From positions 5,072,772-5,136,771 of the forward strand of contig CP007444.1 in the NCBI GenBank assembly GCA_000632805.1: a DNA stretch of 64,000 nucleotides. Reading direction: 5' to 3'. A program made the position numbers and the translations under genes. Numbering within the stretch: position 1 is the stretch's first letter; each line of letters opens with the position of its first letter. The notes below the pieces were generated by a model. That model had not been told where the DNA came from, made no database searches, and saw only the letters and a program-made list of their open reading frames with translations. Source of the DNA: Dyella jiangningensis (GTDB lineage: Bacteria; Pseudomonadota; Gammaproteobacteria; Xanthomonadales; Rhodanobacteraceae). Shown here piece after piece: positions 53,230 through 60,339 of this stretch.

Positions 53230-53937
53230 TCAATACCTGCGATAGAGCAGATCCCACACACCGTGGCCTAGCTTGAGGCCGCGGCGTTCGAAGTGGGTCT
53301 CGATGCGCCAGTCGGGTTTTTCCGCATATTGGCCCGCGCCGATGATATTGCGCCATGCGGGGGCGGCTTCCATCACTTCGAGCATGTGCTCGGCGTAGGG
53401 CTGCCAGTCGGTCGCCAGGTGCAGCAGGCCATCTGGCGCCATGCGTGACGCAAGCAGGGCAACGAATTCAGGCTGGATGATGCGGCGCTTGTTGTGTCGC
53501 TTCTTGTGCCAAGGGTCCGGAAACCAGATGCGTGCTTCGGCGAGCGTGCCTTCGGGAATCTCGTTTTCGAGCACTTCCACGGCGTCATGCTTGTACAGGC
53601 GCACGTTCTGCGCATCGCGAGCGGCCAGCGCATTCATCAGGCGGCCGACGCCCGGGCCATGCACCTCCACGCCGATAAAGTTGCGAGCGAGGTCGTGTTC
53701 GCTCGCCCATGCCAAGGCTTCACCGTTGCCGAAGCCGATTTCCAGGACGAGAGGAGCCGGACGGCCAAAACGCTCGGCGTAGTTCTGCGGCGTTCCCGAG
53801 TAATCGATGCCGAAGCGCGCCCAGTGTTCGTCGAAGGCGCGTTGCTGCGCCGGGGTCATGCGGCCTTCGCGCAGCACGAAGCTGCGGATGCGGCGCATGT
53901 ATTCGGGCTTGCTGGCGTCGTCGTGATCGTGGGTCAT
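53230..53937 (-). CDS. trmB: tRNA (guanine-N7-)-methyltransferase TrmB
   Basis: The 235-residue protein methylates G46 in the variable loop of tRNA using S-adenosylmethionine. It has the SAM-binding EIGFGNGEALAWAS (66-79) and the TrmB-specific WFPDPWHKKRHNKRRI, followed by a C-terminal ETHFERRGLKLGHGVWDL. It lies downstream of thiG on the same strand, the thiS-thiG-trmB order seen in xanthomonads. Hairpins between them suggest it may be transcribed separately. Confidence 0.95.
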   Translation of the reverse strand: MTHDHDDASKPEYMRRIRSFVLREGRMTPAQQRAFDEHWARFGIDYSGTPQNYAERFGRPAPLVLEIGFGNGEALAWASEHDLARNFIGVEVHGPGVGRLMNALAARDAQNVRLYKHDAVEVLENEIPEGTLAEARIWFPDPWHKKRHNKRRIIQPEFVALLASRMAPDGLLHLATDWQPYAEHMLEVMEAAPAWRNIIGAGQYAEKPDWRIETHFERRGLKLGHGVWDLLYRRY

Positions 53938-53950
53938 GCGGGGTCCGGAT

Positions 53951-53982
53951 AAAAACTTTCCGCCCGACAGGCGGTCGGGCGG
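53951..53982 (-). terminator. Likely rho-independent terminator after thiSG
   Basis: CCGCCCGA (53960-53967) pairs with TCGGGCGG (53975-53982). On the minus strand the stem is followed by AAAGTTTTT, a broken T-tract. It lies between thiG and trmB. A second 12-bp hairpin (54004-54015 with 54021-54032) sits just before it. Confidence 0.65.
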
Positions 53983-54043
53983 ATGAACACTGCGATCTGC
54001 TTTGACGGTGTGGCCGAGTTGGCCACGCCGTCAGCGAGAACCT

Positions 54044-54844
54044 TCAGCCGATGGTGCCGTCGATCGGGCTGGACGCGGATGCAAAGCGCTTGCGCGGGAT
54101 GCGGCCGGCTTTGAAGGCGGCACGGCCTGCCTGGATCGCCAGTTTCATCGCATGCGCCATCAGCACCGGATCCTTGGCGCCGGCAATGGCCGTATTCATC
54201 AGCACGCCGTCACAGCCCAATTCCATCGCGATGGCCGCGTCGGAGGCCGTGCCCACGCCGGCATCGACGATGATCGGCACTTTGGCGTTCTCGATGATCT
54301 CGAGCAGGTTGTAGCGGTTCTGGATGCCCAGGCCCGAACCGATCGGTGCGGCAAGCGGCATCACCGCCACGCAGCCGATATCTTCCAGACGCTTGGCGAG
54401 GATCGGGTCGTCGCTGGTGTAGACCATGACGTCGAAGCCATCGGCGACCAGTATTTCGGCCGCTTTCAAGGTTTCCACCACATCGGGGAACAGCGTGCGC
54501 TGGTCGCCGAGCACCTCGAGCTTCACCAGCTTGTGGCCGTCGAGCAGTTCGCGCGCCAGTTTGCAGGTGCGCACGGCGTCGACCGCGTTGTAGCAGCCGG
54601 CCGTGTTCGGCAGCAAGGTGAATTCCTCGGGCGGGAGCGCGTCCAGCAGATTCGGCTGGCCAGCATCCTGGCCGATATTCACGCGGCGGATCGCCACGGT
54701 GACGATCTCCGCACCGGCAGCCTGGGAGGCGCAGCGGGTTTCGTCGAAGTCCTTGTACTTGCCGGTGCCGGTGAGCAGGCGGGAGCCATAGCTCTTGCCG
54801 GCAATGATCAACGGGTCGGCGGAATCGAACGTCTTGGTGTTCAT
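54044..54844 (-). CDS. thiG: Thiazole synthase ThiG
   Basis: The 266-residue TIM-barrel enzyme makes the thiazole moiety of thiamine from deoxyxylulose 5-phosphate, dehydroglycine and ThiS thiocarboxylate. The Schiff-base lysine is K108 in HKLVKLEVLGD. The phosphate-binding segments are AAPIGSGLGIQN and VDAGVGTASDAAIAMELGCD. The start at 54844 gives the normal ThiG length. It follows thiS on the minus strand after 59 bases. The rest of the thiamine pathway is not in the window. Confidence 0.96.
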   Translation of the reverse strand: MNTKTFDSADPLIIAGKSYGSRLLTGTGKYKDFDETRCASQAAGAEIVTVAIRRVNIGQDAGQPNLLDALPPEEFTLLPNTAGCYNAVDAVRTCKLARELLDGHKLVKLEVLGDQRTLFPDVVETLKAAEILVADGFDVMVYTSDDPILAKRLEDIGCVAVMPLAAPIGSGLGIQNRYNLLEIIENAKVPIIVDAGVGTASDAAIAMELGCDGVLMNTAIAGAKDPVLMAHAMKLAIQAGRAAFKAGRIPRKRFASASSPIDGTIG

Positions 54845-54903
54845 CGTGTGTCTTCGGGCTGCGCGCGGCGCCGGAGGGCGTCGCAAGTGGCGGGCTGCGG
54901 CGA

Positions 54904-55104
54904 TCAACCGCCGCCGATGGCGTGGACGATCTCTACCCGGTCGCCCTCGCCAAGCACGTGGCTGGTGTGCTGGCTGCGGGAAACAATCTGGTGATTCACT
55001 TCCACGGCGACGCGTCGGCCGCCGTAACCGGCGTCCTGCAGCAACTGGGCGACGGTCGTGGCGGGAGCGCAGTCGCGCGGACTGCCATTGAGCGTGATGT
55101 GCAT
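54904..55104 (-). CDS. thiS: Sulfur carrier protein ThiS
   Basis: The 66-residue protein has a ubiquitin-like fold and ends in the diagnostic IVHAIGGG; the final GlyGly is thiocarboxylated to carry sulfur for thiazole synthesis. It begins MHITLNGSPRD and is immediately upstream of thiG on the same strand, matching the thiSG operon. Confidence 0.95.
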   Translation of the reverse strand: MHITLNGSPRDCAPATTVAQLLQDAGYGGRRVAVEVNHQIVSRSQHTSHVLGEGDRVEIVHAIGGG

Positions 55105-55147
55105 CCGCACATTGTAGCGCCTGCGGCGCGGGATGCCCGAATCACAC

Positions 55148-55173
55148 AAAAAAAGCCCGGCATGGCCGGGCTT
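55148..55173 (-). terminator. Rho-independent terminator after the DUF6600-like gene
   Basis: On the minus strand AGCCCGGC pairs with GCCGGGCT across a three-base loop, followed by seven Ts. It separates the DUF6600-like gene from thiS. Confidence 0.9.
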
Positions 55174-55180
55174 TGGGTGG

Positions 55181-57568
55181 TCAGTTGTGCTGCTCGTCCT
55201 TCTTCGGTGGGCGGCGATCTTCATGTGCGGCCGGTGGCCGCTGTTGCGGCGGATTCTGGGCGGGACGTTGCTGCGGCGGTGGTTCGGCGCGGGGCGGCTC
55301 GTATCCGCGGGGCGGCTGGTAAGTCCGCTGCGGTGGAGCTTCCCGTGGTTGCGGCATTTCCCTCGGAGGCTGCATTTCGCGCTGCTGCGGCATCTCGCGC
55401 GGTGCCTGCATTTCACGCGGCGATGGCGCTTCGCGCGGTGGCTGCATCTCGCGAGGTTGCTGGACAAAACGCGGCTGTTGGCTTTCCGGGCGGGGCGCCG
55501 CGCTCTCGCGCTGGAAGCGCTGGGCGTTGTCCTGGTTCGGTATCGACCGCGGATTTTCCTGTTGCGCCGGAGTCGCCCGCTCGAAGCGTGGCGTGTTCGG
55601 CAACGTGCCCGTCTGCGGCTGAGCACGCATGGCACGGTCAGCGTCGGCATTGGGAATGTAGCTCACGCCAGGACGAGGTTGGTTGCCCGGATTGGGTCGC
55701 TCGTTCGGTGGCATCCGGCCTTCGCCACCCTGCGGCCGGGCGAACCTTGCCGAGGGGAGCTCACCCGGTCGCATGGCATTGGATTCGTCAACGGGCGCTC
55801 CCTGTCGACGCATATCGGGTGCACCCGAACGGTTATCCGCCGGCTGCGGTCGATTGAAACGAGAGGGCGTTTCGGCGTTTGGAGCGGCTGGCTGGTTTTC
55901 TCCAGGGCGCGCGCTGCCGTTGCCGCGATTCACCGAGAAGGCGCGTTCGTCGGGCGGGTTCGCCGTACGGCCCGGTGCGCCAGGGCGGCCGGCCGCGGCC
56001 GGTCCATTGAGCAGGCGTACATTGGTCGGAGTCGGTGCATTGCGCGGTGCGGCCGCATTGACCGGACCCGCTGGGCGGCCGGCAAACGGCATGGCCGGCG
56101 CGTTGCGTGCCACGACTTCTCGATTGAAACCTCCCGTCGGGAGGGTGCGGCCGTTGCCGTTGCGCGGTGGCACGAAGCTCGCGCGGCCCGGCTGCACATC
56201 GATGCCCCGCGCCATCACTGGCGCATTGGCGAAGTGGCGTGGATCCACCGACATCATGTGTCGTTCGGCGTTGCGGGCCGACGCGAAGTCCTGTCGGGAC
56301 ATGGCCGTGACGGCACGCGGCGCTTCGCGGTTGAAGTACCGCTCGTTCGGCATCGGCCGGCCTTCGCGGAAGTAGTTGTAGTGGTTGTTGATGTTGTTGA
56401 TCACCACCTGGCGGTTGTTGCGCACGTAGATGTTGGTGATGTTGACGTTCGTGTAGTAGCCGCGGCTGGCGCGGTACCACGGGTTGTAGACCTCACCCGG
56501 GCCCAGCGGGAACCAGCCCACCGGCGCGGCACCGATGCCCACCGACACACCGAACCCGGCGCCGCCGACGAAGGCAACGAGTGCCGGCGCGTAGACCGGC
56601 CGCACCGACACCGGGCCGGGCACCCAGCACCAGCGGCTGCGTACATACGCCCAGCGGCCGTAGTGGTAGGGCGCGAAGCCCCATGGAGAGTCATCGACCC
56701 ATGTCCAGCCCCACGGGCCGACGTAAGCCCAATGGCCATCGCGGTAGGGCGCCCAATCGGCTGCGACATGGCTCGGATACCAGACCTGGCCGTACTCGGG
56801 ATCGGCCTGCCAATTGCCGTATTGATCCAGGTCTTGGTAGCCCACCACTTCGTTGGAGACGTAGCGACCCGTGTCGGACGTCGCATAGCGCCGATCGCGA
56901 CTGTTGCACCAGGCATCGAAGTCGTCACCGCCGTCGGTGTCGCTGATGGACACGTTGTTCAGCGACGAATCCGCGAATTCGTAGGTGCGTCCGCCAACCA
57001 GGGGGCGCTGGGCGCCGCCCTCACCATAGACCGTGGCGCGGCCATCGATGTCGGTGATGCGTGTGGATTTGCCGTCGTCGCTGATGTCTACACGGTATGT
57101 GCCGGGCTGGTCGACCACCAGCGCCACGGTGGGGGTATCGATCTCGTAGCTTTGACCCTCGGCCAGCCCGCGTACCGAAAGATTGAGCGTGCCCTGGGTG
57201 AGTTCCACCTGGCTCAGCTGATCGTTGAGCGTCAGGAAACCGAAGTCCGTGTCATCGGCGATGCGCAGCGTGCCGCCGCCGAGTTCGAGTTCGGCGCGGC
57301 CGGCGTGGCCCGTGGAGAGGCGGTCGCCCGTGGTCAATGGCCGGTTGAGACTGGCGTCGCCCCAATCCTTTTCACCGGATGGAAGCAGGCTCACGTCGCC
57401 GGTGCGATAGGACAGGCGTGCGGCGCGGGAAGGGGGATCGCCGGCGCCGCCATCATCGGGAGCCATCTGGGTTTGCGCCTGCGCCAGGCAGCTGGCACAG
57501 GCCAGCAGGGCCACGGCCATCCATCGCCAACGCCGTGGCGATGCAAGCAAGGTGGAAAGCGCATGCAT
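55181..57568 (-). CDS. Secreted FecR/DUF6600-domain protein with long disordered repeat tail
   Basis: The 795-residue protein has a signal peptide (MHALSTLLASPRRWRWMAVA, cleavage after AQA near residue 33). It has a FecR-like domain (about 45-215; RLSYRTGDVSLLPSG, TLRIADDTDFGFL) and a Trp/Tyr-rich DUF6600-like region (about 240-360) with VGYQDLDQYGNWQADPEYG, GWTWVDDSPWGFAPYHYGRW and WCWVPGP. The remaining 430 residues are Pro/Arg/Asn/Gln-rich and disordered, and include ten tandem hexapeptides near the C-terminus. The start at 57568 has a GGAGAA ribosome-binding site. It stands alone, bounded by a terminator. Confidence 0.8.
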   Translation of the reverse strand: MHALSTLLASPRRWRWMAVALLACASCLAQAQTQMAPDDGGAGDPPSRAARLSYRTGDVSLLPSGEKDWGDASLNRPLTTGDRLSTGHAGRAELELGGGTLRIADDTDFGFLTLNDQLSQVELTQGTLNLSVRGLAEGQSYEIDTPTVALVVDQPGTYRVDISDDGKSTRITDIDGRATVYGEGGAQRPLVGGRTYEFADSSLNNVSISDTDGGDDFDAWCNSRDRRYATSDTGRYVSNEVVGYQDLDQYGNWQADPEYGQVWYPSHVAADWAPYRDGHWAYVGPWGWTWVDDSPWGFAPYHYGRWAYVRSRWCWVPGPVSVRPVYAPALVAFVGGAGFGVSVGIGAAPVGWFPLGPGEVYNPWYRASRGYYTNVNITNIYVRNNRQVVINNINNHYNYFREGRPMPNERYFNREAPRAVTAMSRQDFASARNAERHMMSVDPRHFANAPVMARGIDVQPGRASFVPPRNGNGRTLPTGGFNREVVARNAPAMPFAGRPAGPVNAAAPRNAPTPTNVRLLNGPAAAGRPGAPGRTANPPDERAFSVNRGNGSARPGENQPAAPNAETPSRFNRPQPADNRSGAPDMRRQGAPVDESNAMRPGELPSARFARPQGGEGRMPPNERPNPGNQPRPGVSYIPNADADRAMRAQPQTGTLPNTPRFERATPAQQENPRSIPNQDNAQRFQRESAAPRPESQQPRFVQQPREMQPPREAPSPREMQAPREMPQQREMQPPREMPQPREAPPQRTYQPPRGYEPPRAEPPPQQRPAQNPPQQRPPAAHEDRRPPKKDEQHN
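55277..55456 (-). repeat. Ten tandem hexapeptide repeats in the DUF6600-like protein
   Basis: Ten consecutive 18-base units encode PREMQP, PREAPS, PREMQA, PREMPQ, QREMQP, PREMPQ, PREAPP, QRTYQP, PRGYEP and PRAEPP. The arginine at position 2 is invariant. It lies about 30 residues before the C-terminus. Confidence 0.85.
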
Positions 57569-57809
57569 GGAATTCTCCGCAACATGGCGCGATGCCCGCG
57601 CGCCGGCAGGTGTCCTGTTCCGTAAAACGCATGAGCGCACCCGGACGTCGACGTACGCATTATGCGGACCGTCGGTCGGGCGCTAGCAAGGACTCGCCAG
57701 GCTTTGCGTCTTCAATGATTCAGCGGGCCGCCATGTCCGGTTCATGCGGTGTTGAACTGCATGGACAGTTCCAAAATTCCGGGATACCGGGTTACCATCG
57801 CCCGACGAC

Positions 57810-57883
57810 GCGGGTGTAGCTCAATGGTAGAGCTGTAGCTTCCCAAGCTACTGACGAGGGTTCGATTCCCTTCACCCGCTCCA
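57810..57883 (+). tRNA. tRNA-Gly, anticodon CCC
   Basis: The 74-base sequence folds as a complete cloverleaf. The acceptor stem is GCGGGTG with CACCCGC, the D-arm contains GCTCAATGGTAGAGC, the anticodon stem is GTAGC with GCTAC, and the loop TTCCCAA places CCC at positions 34-36. The T-arm is AGGGTTCGATTCCCT, and CCA is encoded at the 3' end. It reads GGG glycine codons. It lies 50 bases upstream of rimB. Confidence 0.96.
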
Positions 57884-57933
57884 ACTCGACCCCCCGAGCT
57901 CCCTTACACGTAACCCTGCGGCGTGCGCTGATA

Positions 57934-58389
57934 ATGGCGGATGTGATCACCCTCGGCTGGCGGGAGCGTTTGGCGTTGCCGGCACTCGGCATCGGCCTGC
58001 TCAAGGCCAAGCTCGATACCGGGGCACGCAGCAGCTCGTTGCATGTGGACGCGCTGGAGAGTTTCGAGCGCAATGGCGACACTTGGCTGCGTTTCGCGGT
58101 GAACGTGGGCGGGCGCCACCGTGTGGCGATTGCCTGCGAAACCCCTGCACTCGACCGCCGTGCCGTGACCGATACGGGTGGCCGGCGGACGCTGCGGTGG
58201 TTCATACGCACCGATGTGCTGTTGGCGGGTAAGCGAGTCGCGGTCGACATCAATTTGACTGATCGTCGCCATATGCTGTTTCCCATGCTGCTGGGGCGTA
58301 CCGCGCTGGAAGGACGCTTCGCGGTCGACCCTGCTCTTTCCTATACACAGCCGCGACCGGTGCTGGTCGACCCCATGGGTGTTTCATGA
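57934..58389 (+). CDS. rimB: RimB-like retropepsin-type protease (RimK-associated)
   Basis: The 151-residue protein matches the family formerly called ATP-dependent zinc protease (PF05618). It has a retropepsin-like DTGARSSSLHVDAL with the catalytic Asp-Thr-Gly, and RHMLFPMLLGRTAL near the C-terminus. In Pseudomonas the equivalent RimB cleaves the poly-glutamate tail that RimK adds to ribosomal protein S6. Its stop overlaps the rimK start by 4 bases, so the two are translationally coupled. The third Pseudomonas gene of this system, rimA, is not present next to them. Confidence 0.85.
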   Translation: MADVITLGWRERLALPALGIGLLKAKLDTGARSSSLHVDALESFERNGDTWLRFAVNVGGRHRVAIACETPALDRRAVTDTGGRRTLRWFIRTDVLLAGKRVAVDINLTDRRHMLFPMLLGRTALEGRFAVDPALSYTQPRPVLVDPMGVS

Positions 58390-59270
58390 AGATCGCCATC
58401 CTGTCGCGGAATGCCCGCCTGTATTCCACCCAGCGCCTCGTCGACGTCGCGCGCGAGCGCGGCCATGTGGTGCGCGTGCTCGATCCGCTGCGCTGCTATG
58501 TGCGCATTGCGCCGGGCAACATGTCCATCCGCTACAAGGGCAAGGCCCTGCGCGGCATCGATGCCGTCATTCCGCGCATTGGCGTGACCAGTACGTTCTA
58601 CGGCACGGCAGTCTTGCGTCAGCTGGAAATGATGGGCGTCTACACGCCCAATTCATCGGATGCCGTGCTGCGCGCACGCGACAAGCTGCGCTGCTTGCAG
58701 ATCCTGGCCGCCAAGGGCCTGGATATGCCCGCCACGGTGTTCGGCGACAATCCGGACGACACCGCCGACGTGCTCGCGACGCTCGGCGAGCCGCCGCATG
58801 TGATCAAACTCAACGAGGGCAGCCAGGGCACCGGCGTCGTGCTGGCGGAAAAACGCAGCGCCTCGCAAAGCGTGATCGAAGCCTTTCGCGGCCTCTACGC
58901 CAATTTTTTGGTCCAGGAATTCATCGCCGAGGCCAAGGGCAGCGATCTGCGCTGCTTTGTGGTCGGCAAGAAGGTCGTCGCAGCCATGCAGCGCGAGGCC
59001 AGCCCGGGCGAATTCCGGGCGAATCTGCACCGTGGCGGCTCGGCCAGCATGGCGGTGTTGAGCGCCGAAGAGCGCCGCATCGCGGTTCAGGCGGCTTCGG
59101 CACTTGGCCTGGGGGTCGCGGGCGTGGATATTCTCCGTTCGAACCGCGGCCCGCTGTTGCTCGAAGTAAACGCTTCGCCCGGCCTGGAAGGCATCGAGAC
59201 GGTGACGGGCGTGGATGTATCTGGCGAGATCATCAAATTGCTGGAACAGAACGTCGGTCGCGCTCGCTAA
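58386..59270 (+). CDS. rimK: RimK, ribosomal protein S6 glutamate ligase (ATP-grasp)
   Basis: The 294-residue protein is an ATP-grasp ligase. It has MKIAILSRNARLYSTQRLV at the start, the nucleotide-binding regions VIKLNEGSQGTGVVLAEKRS and LVQEFIAEAKGSDLRCFVVG, and the catalytic glutamate and asparagine in LLLEVNASPGLEG. RimK adds glutamate residues to the C-terminus of S6, altering translation. It overlaps rimB. A 136-base gap separates it from the next gene. Confidence 0.93.
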   Translation: MKIAILSRNARLYSTQRLVDVARERGHVVRVLDPLRCYVRIAPGNMSIRYKGKALRGIDAVIPRIGVTSTFYGTAVLRQLEMMGVYTPNSSDAVLRARDKLRCLQILAAKGLDMPATVFGDNPDDTADVLATLGEPPHVIKLNEGSQGTGVVLAEKRSASQSVIEAFRGLYANFLVQEFIAEAKGSDLRCFVVGKKVVAAMQREASPGEFRANLHRGGSASMAVLSAEERRIAVQAASALGLGVAGVDILRSNRGPLLLEVNASPGLEGIETVTGVDVSGEIIKLLEQNVGRAR

Positions 59271-59406
59271 ACAGGCTCGTGGACTACGACATCCGTAGTA
59301 CGAACATCTTCGTTGACAGCCACCGGACAGCCTGATTAGGATGGTTGCGGACGATACTGCGTGCTATCCCATCTCGGGATACGGCATGGTCGCGGAGGGG
59401 AGAAGC

Positions 59407-59886
59407 ATGAAGTTCAAGATCTGGATGCTCGGCCTGGGAATGTGCCTGGCGGCCGGTTCTGCGTTTGCCAGCAAGGACGAAGTAGTCGTCAAGGCGCAGG
59501 ACAAGGAAGACTTCACCGCCCAGACGGCAGCGGTGCACAAGCTGATGGAGTCCGGTGGTCGCTACGAGTTCGTGACGGCGGAAGAGCGTACCGCCATCGA
59601 CTCGCACTTCAGCGACATGCAGGCGGCGTTCGACAAGTACGACACCACGGACAAGATGGACAAGGACACCAAGATCAGGCTGGTGAACGACCAGGAAGCC
59701 ATCAATGCCATCCTGACCAAGCGTGACGGCAACAAGGTGATCTGCGAGCGCGCGGCGCCGACCGGCTCGCTGCTGCCCAAGTCGACCTGCCGCACCTATG
59801 GCGAGATCGAGCGTAGCCGTCGCGACAGCCAGAAGTTCATGCAAGATACTGCGACGCACGCCGTGCAGAACCGCAGCGGCGGTTGA
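59407..59886 (+). CDS. Small secreted protein, conserved in Xanthomonadales
   Basis: The 159-residue protein has a signal peptide (MKFKIWMLGLGMCLAAGSAF, cleavage after AFA). The mature part is charged and mostly helical, with two cysteines (VICERAA and KSTCRTYG) that could pair. I recognise no domain. The start at 59407 has a GGAGGGGAGAA ribosome-binding site, unusually strong, so it may be well expressed. Downstream lies a GC-rich hairpin (59897-59905 with 59910-59918) with a weak T-tract, then blaI. Confidence 0.72.
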   Translation: MKFKIWMLGLGMCLAAGSAFASKDEVVVKAQDKEDFTAQTAAVHKLMESGGRYEFVTAEERTAIDSHFSDMQAAFDKYDTTDKMDKDTKIRLVNDQEAINAILTKRDGNKVICERAAPTGSLLPKSTCRTYGEIERSRRDSQKFMQDTATHAVQNRSGG

Positions 59887-59896
59887 CGGTTGGTCG

Positions 59897-59918
59897 GGCC
59901 CCGGCACGCGCCGGGGCC
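59897..59918 (+). terminator. Probable terminator after the small secreted protein
   Basis: GGCCCCGGC (59897-59905) pairs with GCCGGGGCC (59910-59918). The following bases are only moderately T-rich, so termination may be partial. Confidence 0.6.
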
Positions 59919-59949
59919 TGACGCTTTGTTTAAGCGCTGGGGGAGGCAC

Positions 59950-60339
59950 ATGAAAGCATCCAAGCCAGACGCGCCCAAGCCCACGGTGGCTGAGCTCGAG
60001 ATCCTGCGCGTGTTGTGGCGGTTGGGGCCGTGCACGGTACGCGAAGTGCACGAAGCCTTGGGCGAGGGCGGTGGTTATACGACGGCCTTGAAGTTGCTTC
60101 AGGTCATGCATGGAAAAGGACTGGTGGAGCGAGACGACACGGCGCGCGCGCACGTCTATCGCCCGGCCGTCAGCAAGGAACGCACGCAAAAGCGTTTTCT
60201 GTACGACATCGTCAATCGCGTTTTCGACGGTTCATCGTCACAGTTGGTCATGCATGCGCTTGGAACGCAACGCGCGACGCGCGAGGAACTGCGCGCGATC
60301 CGCGACCTGCTGAACAAGCTTGACCAGGAGGCACCCTGA
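59950..60339 (+). CDS. blaI: BlaI/MecI-family transcriptional repressor
   Basis: The 129-residue protein has the winged helix of BlaI repressors (PTVAELEILRVLWRLGPCTV, TTALKLLQVMHGKGLVERD) and a helical C-terminal dimerisation region. BlaI represses its targets until a partner M56 sensor protease cuts it. The stop overlaps the start of the M56 gene (ATGA), the classical blaI-blaR1 pairing. No beta-lactamase gene lies in the window, so the controlled function is unknown here. Confidence 0.9.
   Translation: MKASKPDAPKPTVAELEILRVLWRLGPCTVREVHEALGEGGGYTTALKLLQVMHGKGLVERDDTARAHVYRPAVSKERTQKRFLYDIVNRVFDGSSSQLVMHALGTQRATREELRAIRDLLNKLDQEAP

Noticed and set aside
57810..57883. tRNA-Gly as an attachment site for an integrated element
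   Set aside because: The tRNA 3' end is not duplicated nearby and no integrase gene is adjacent; the next genes (rimB, rimK) are chromosomal housekeeping types.
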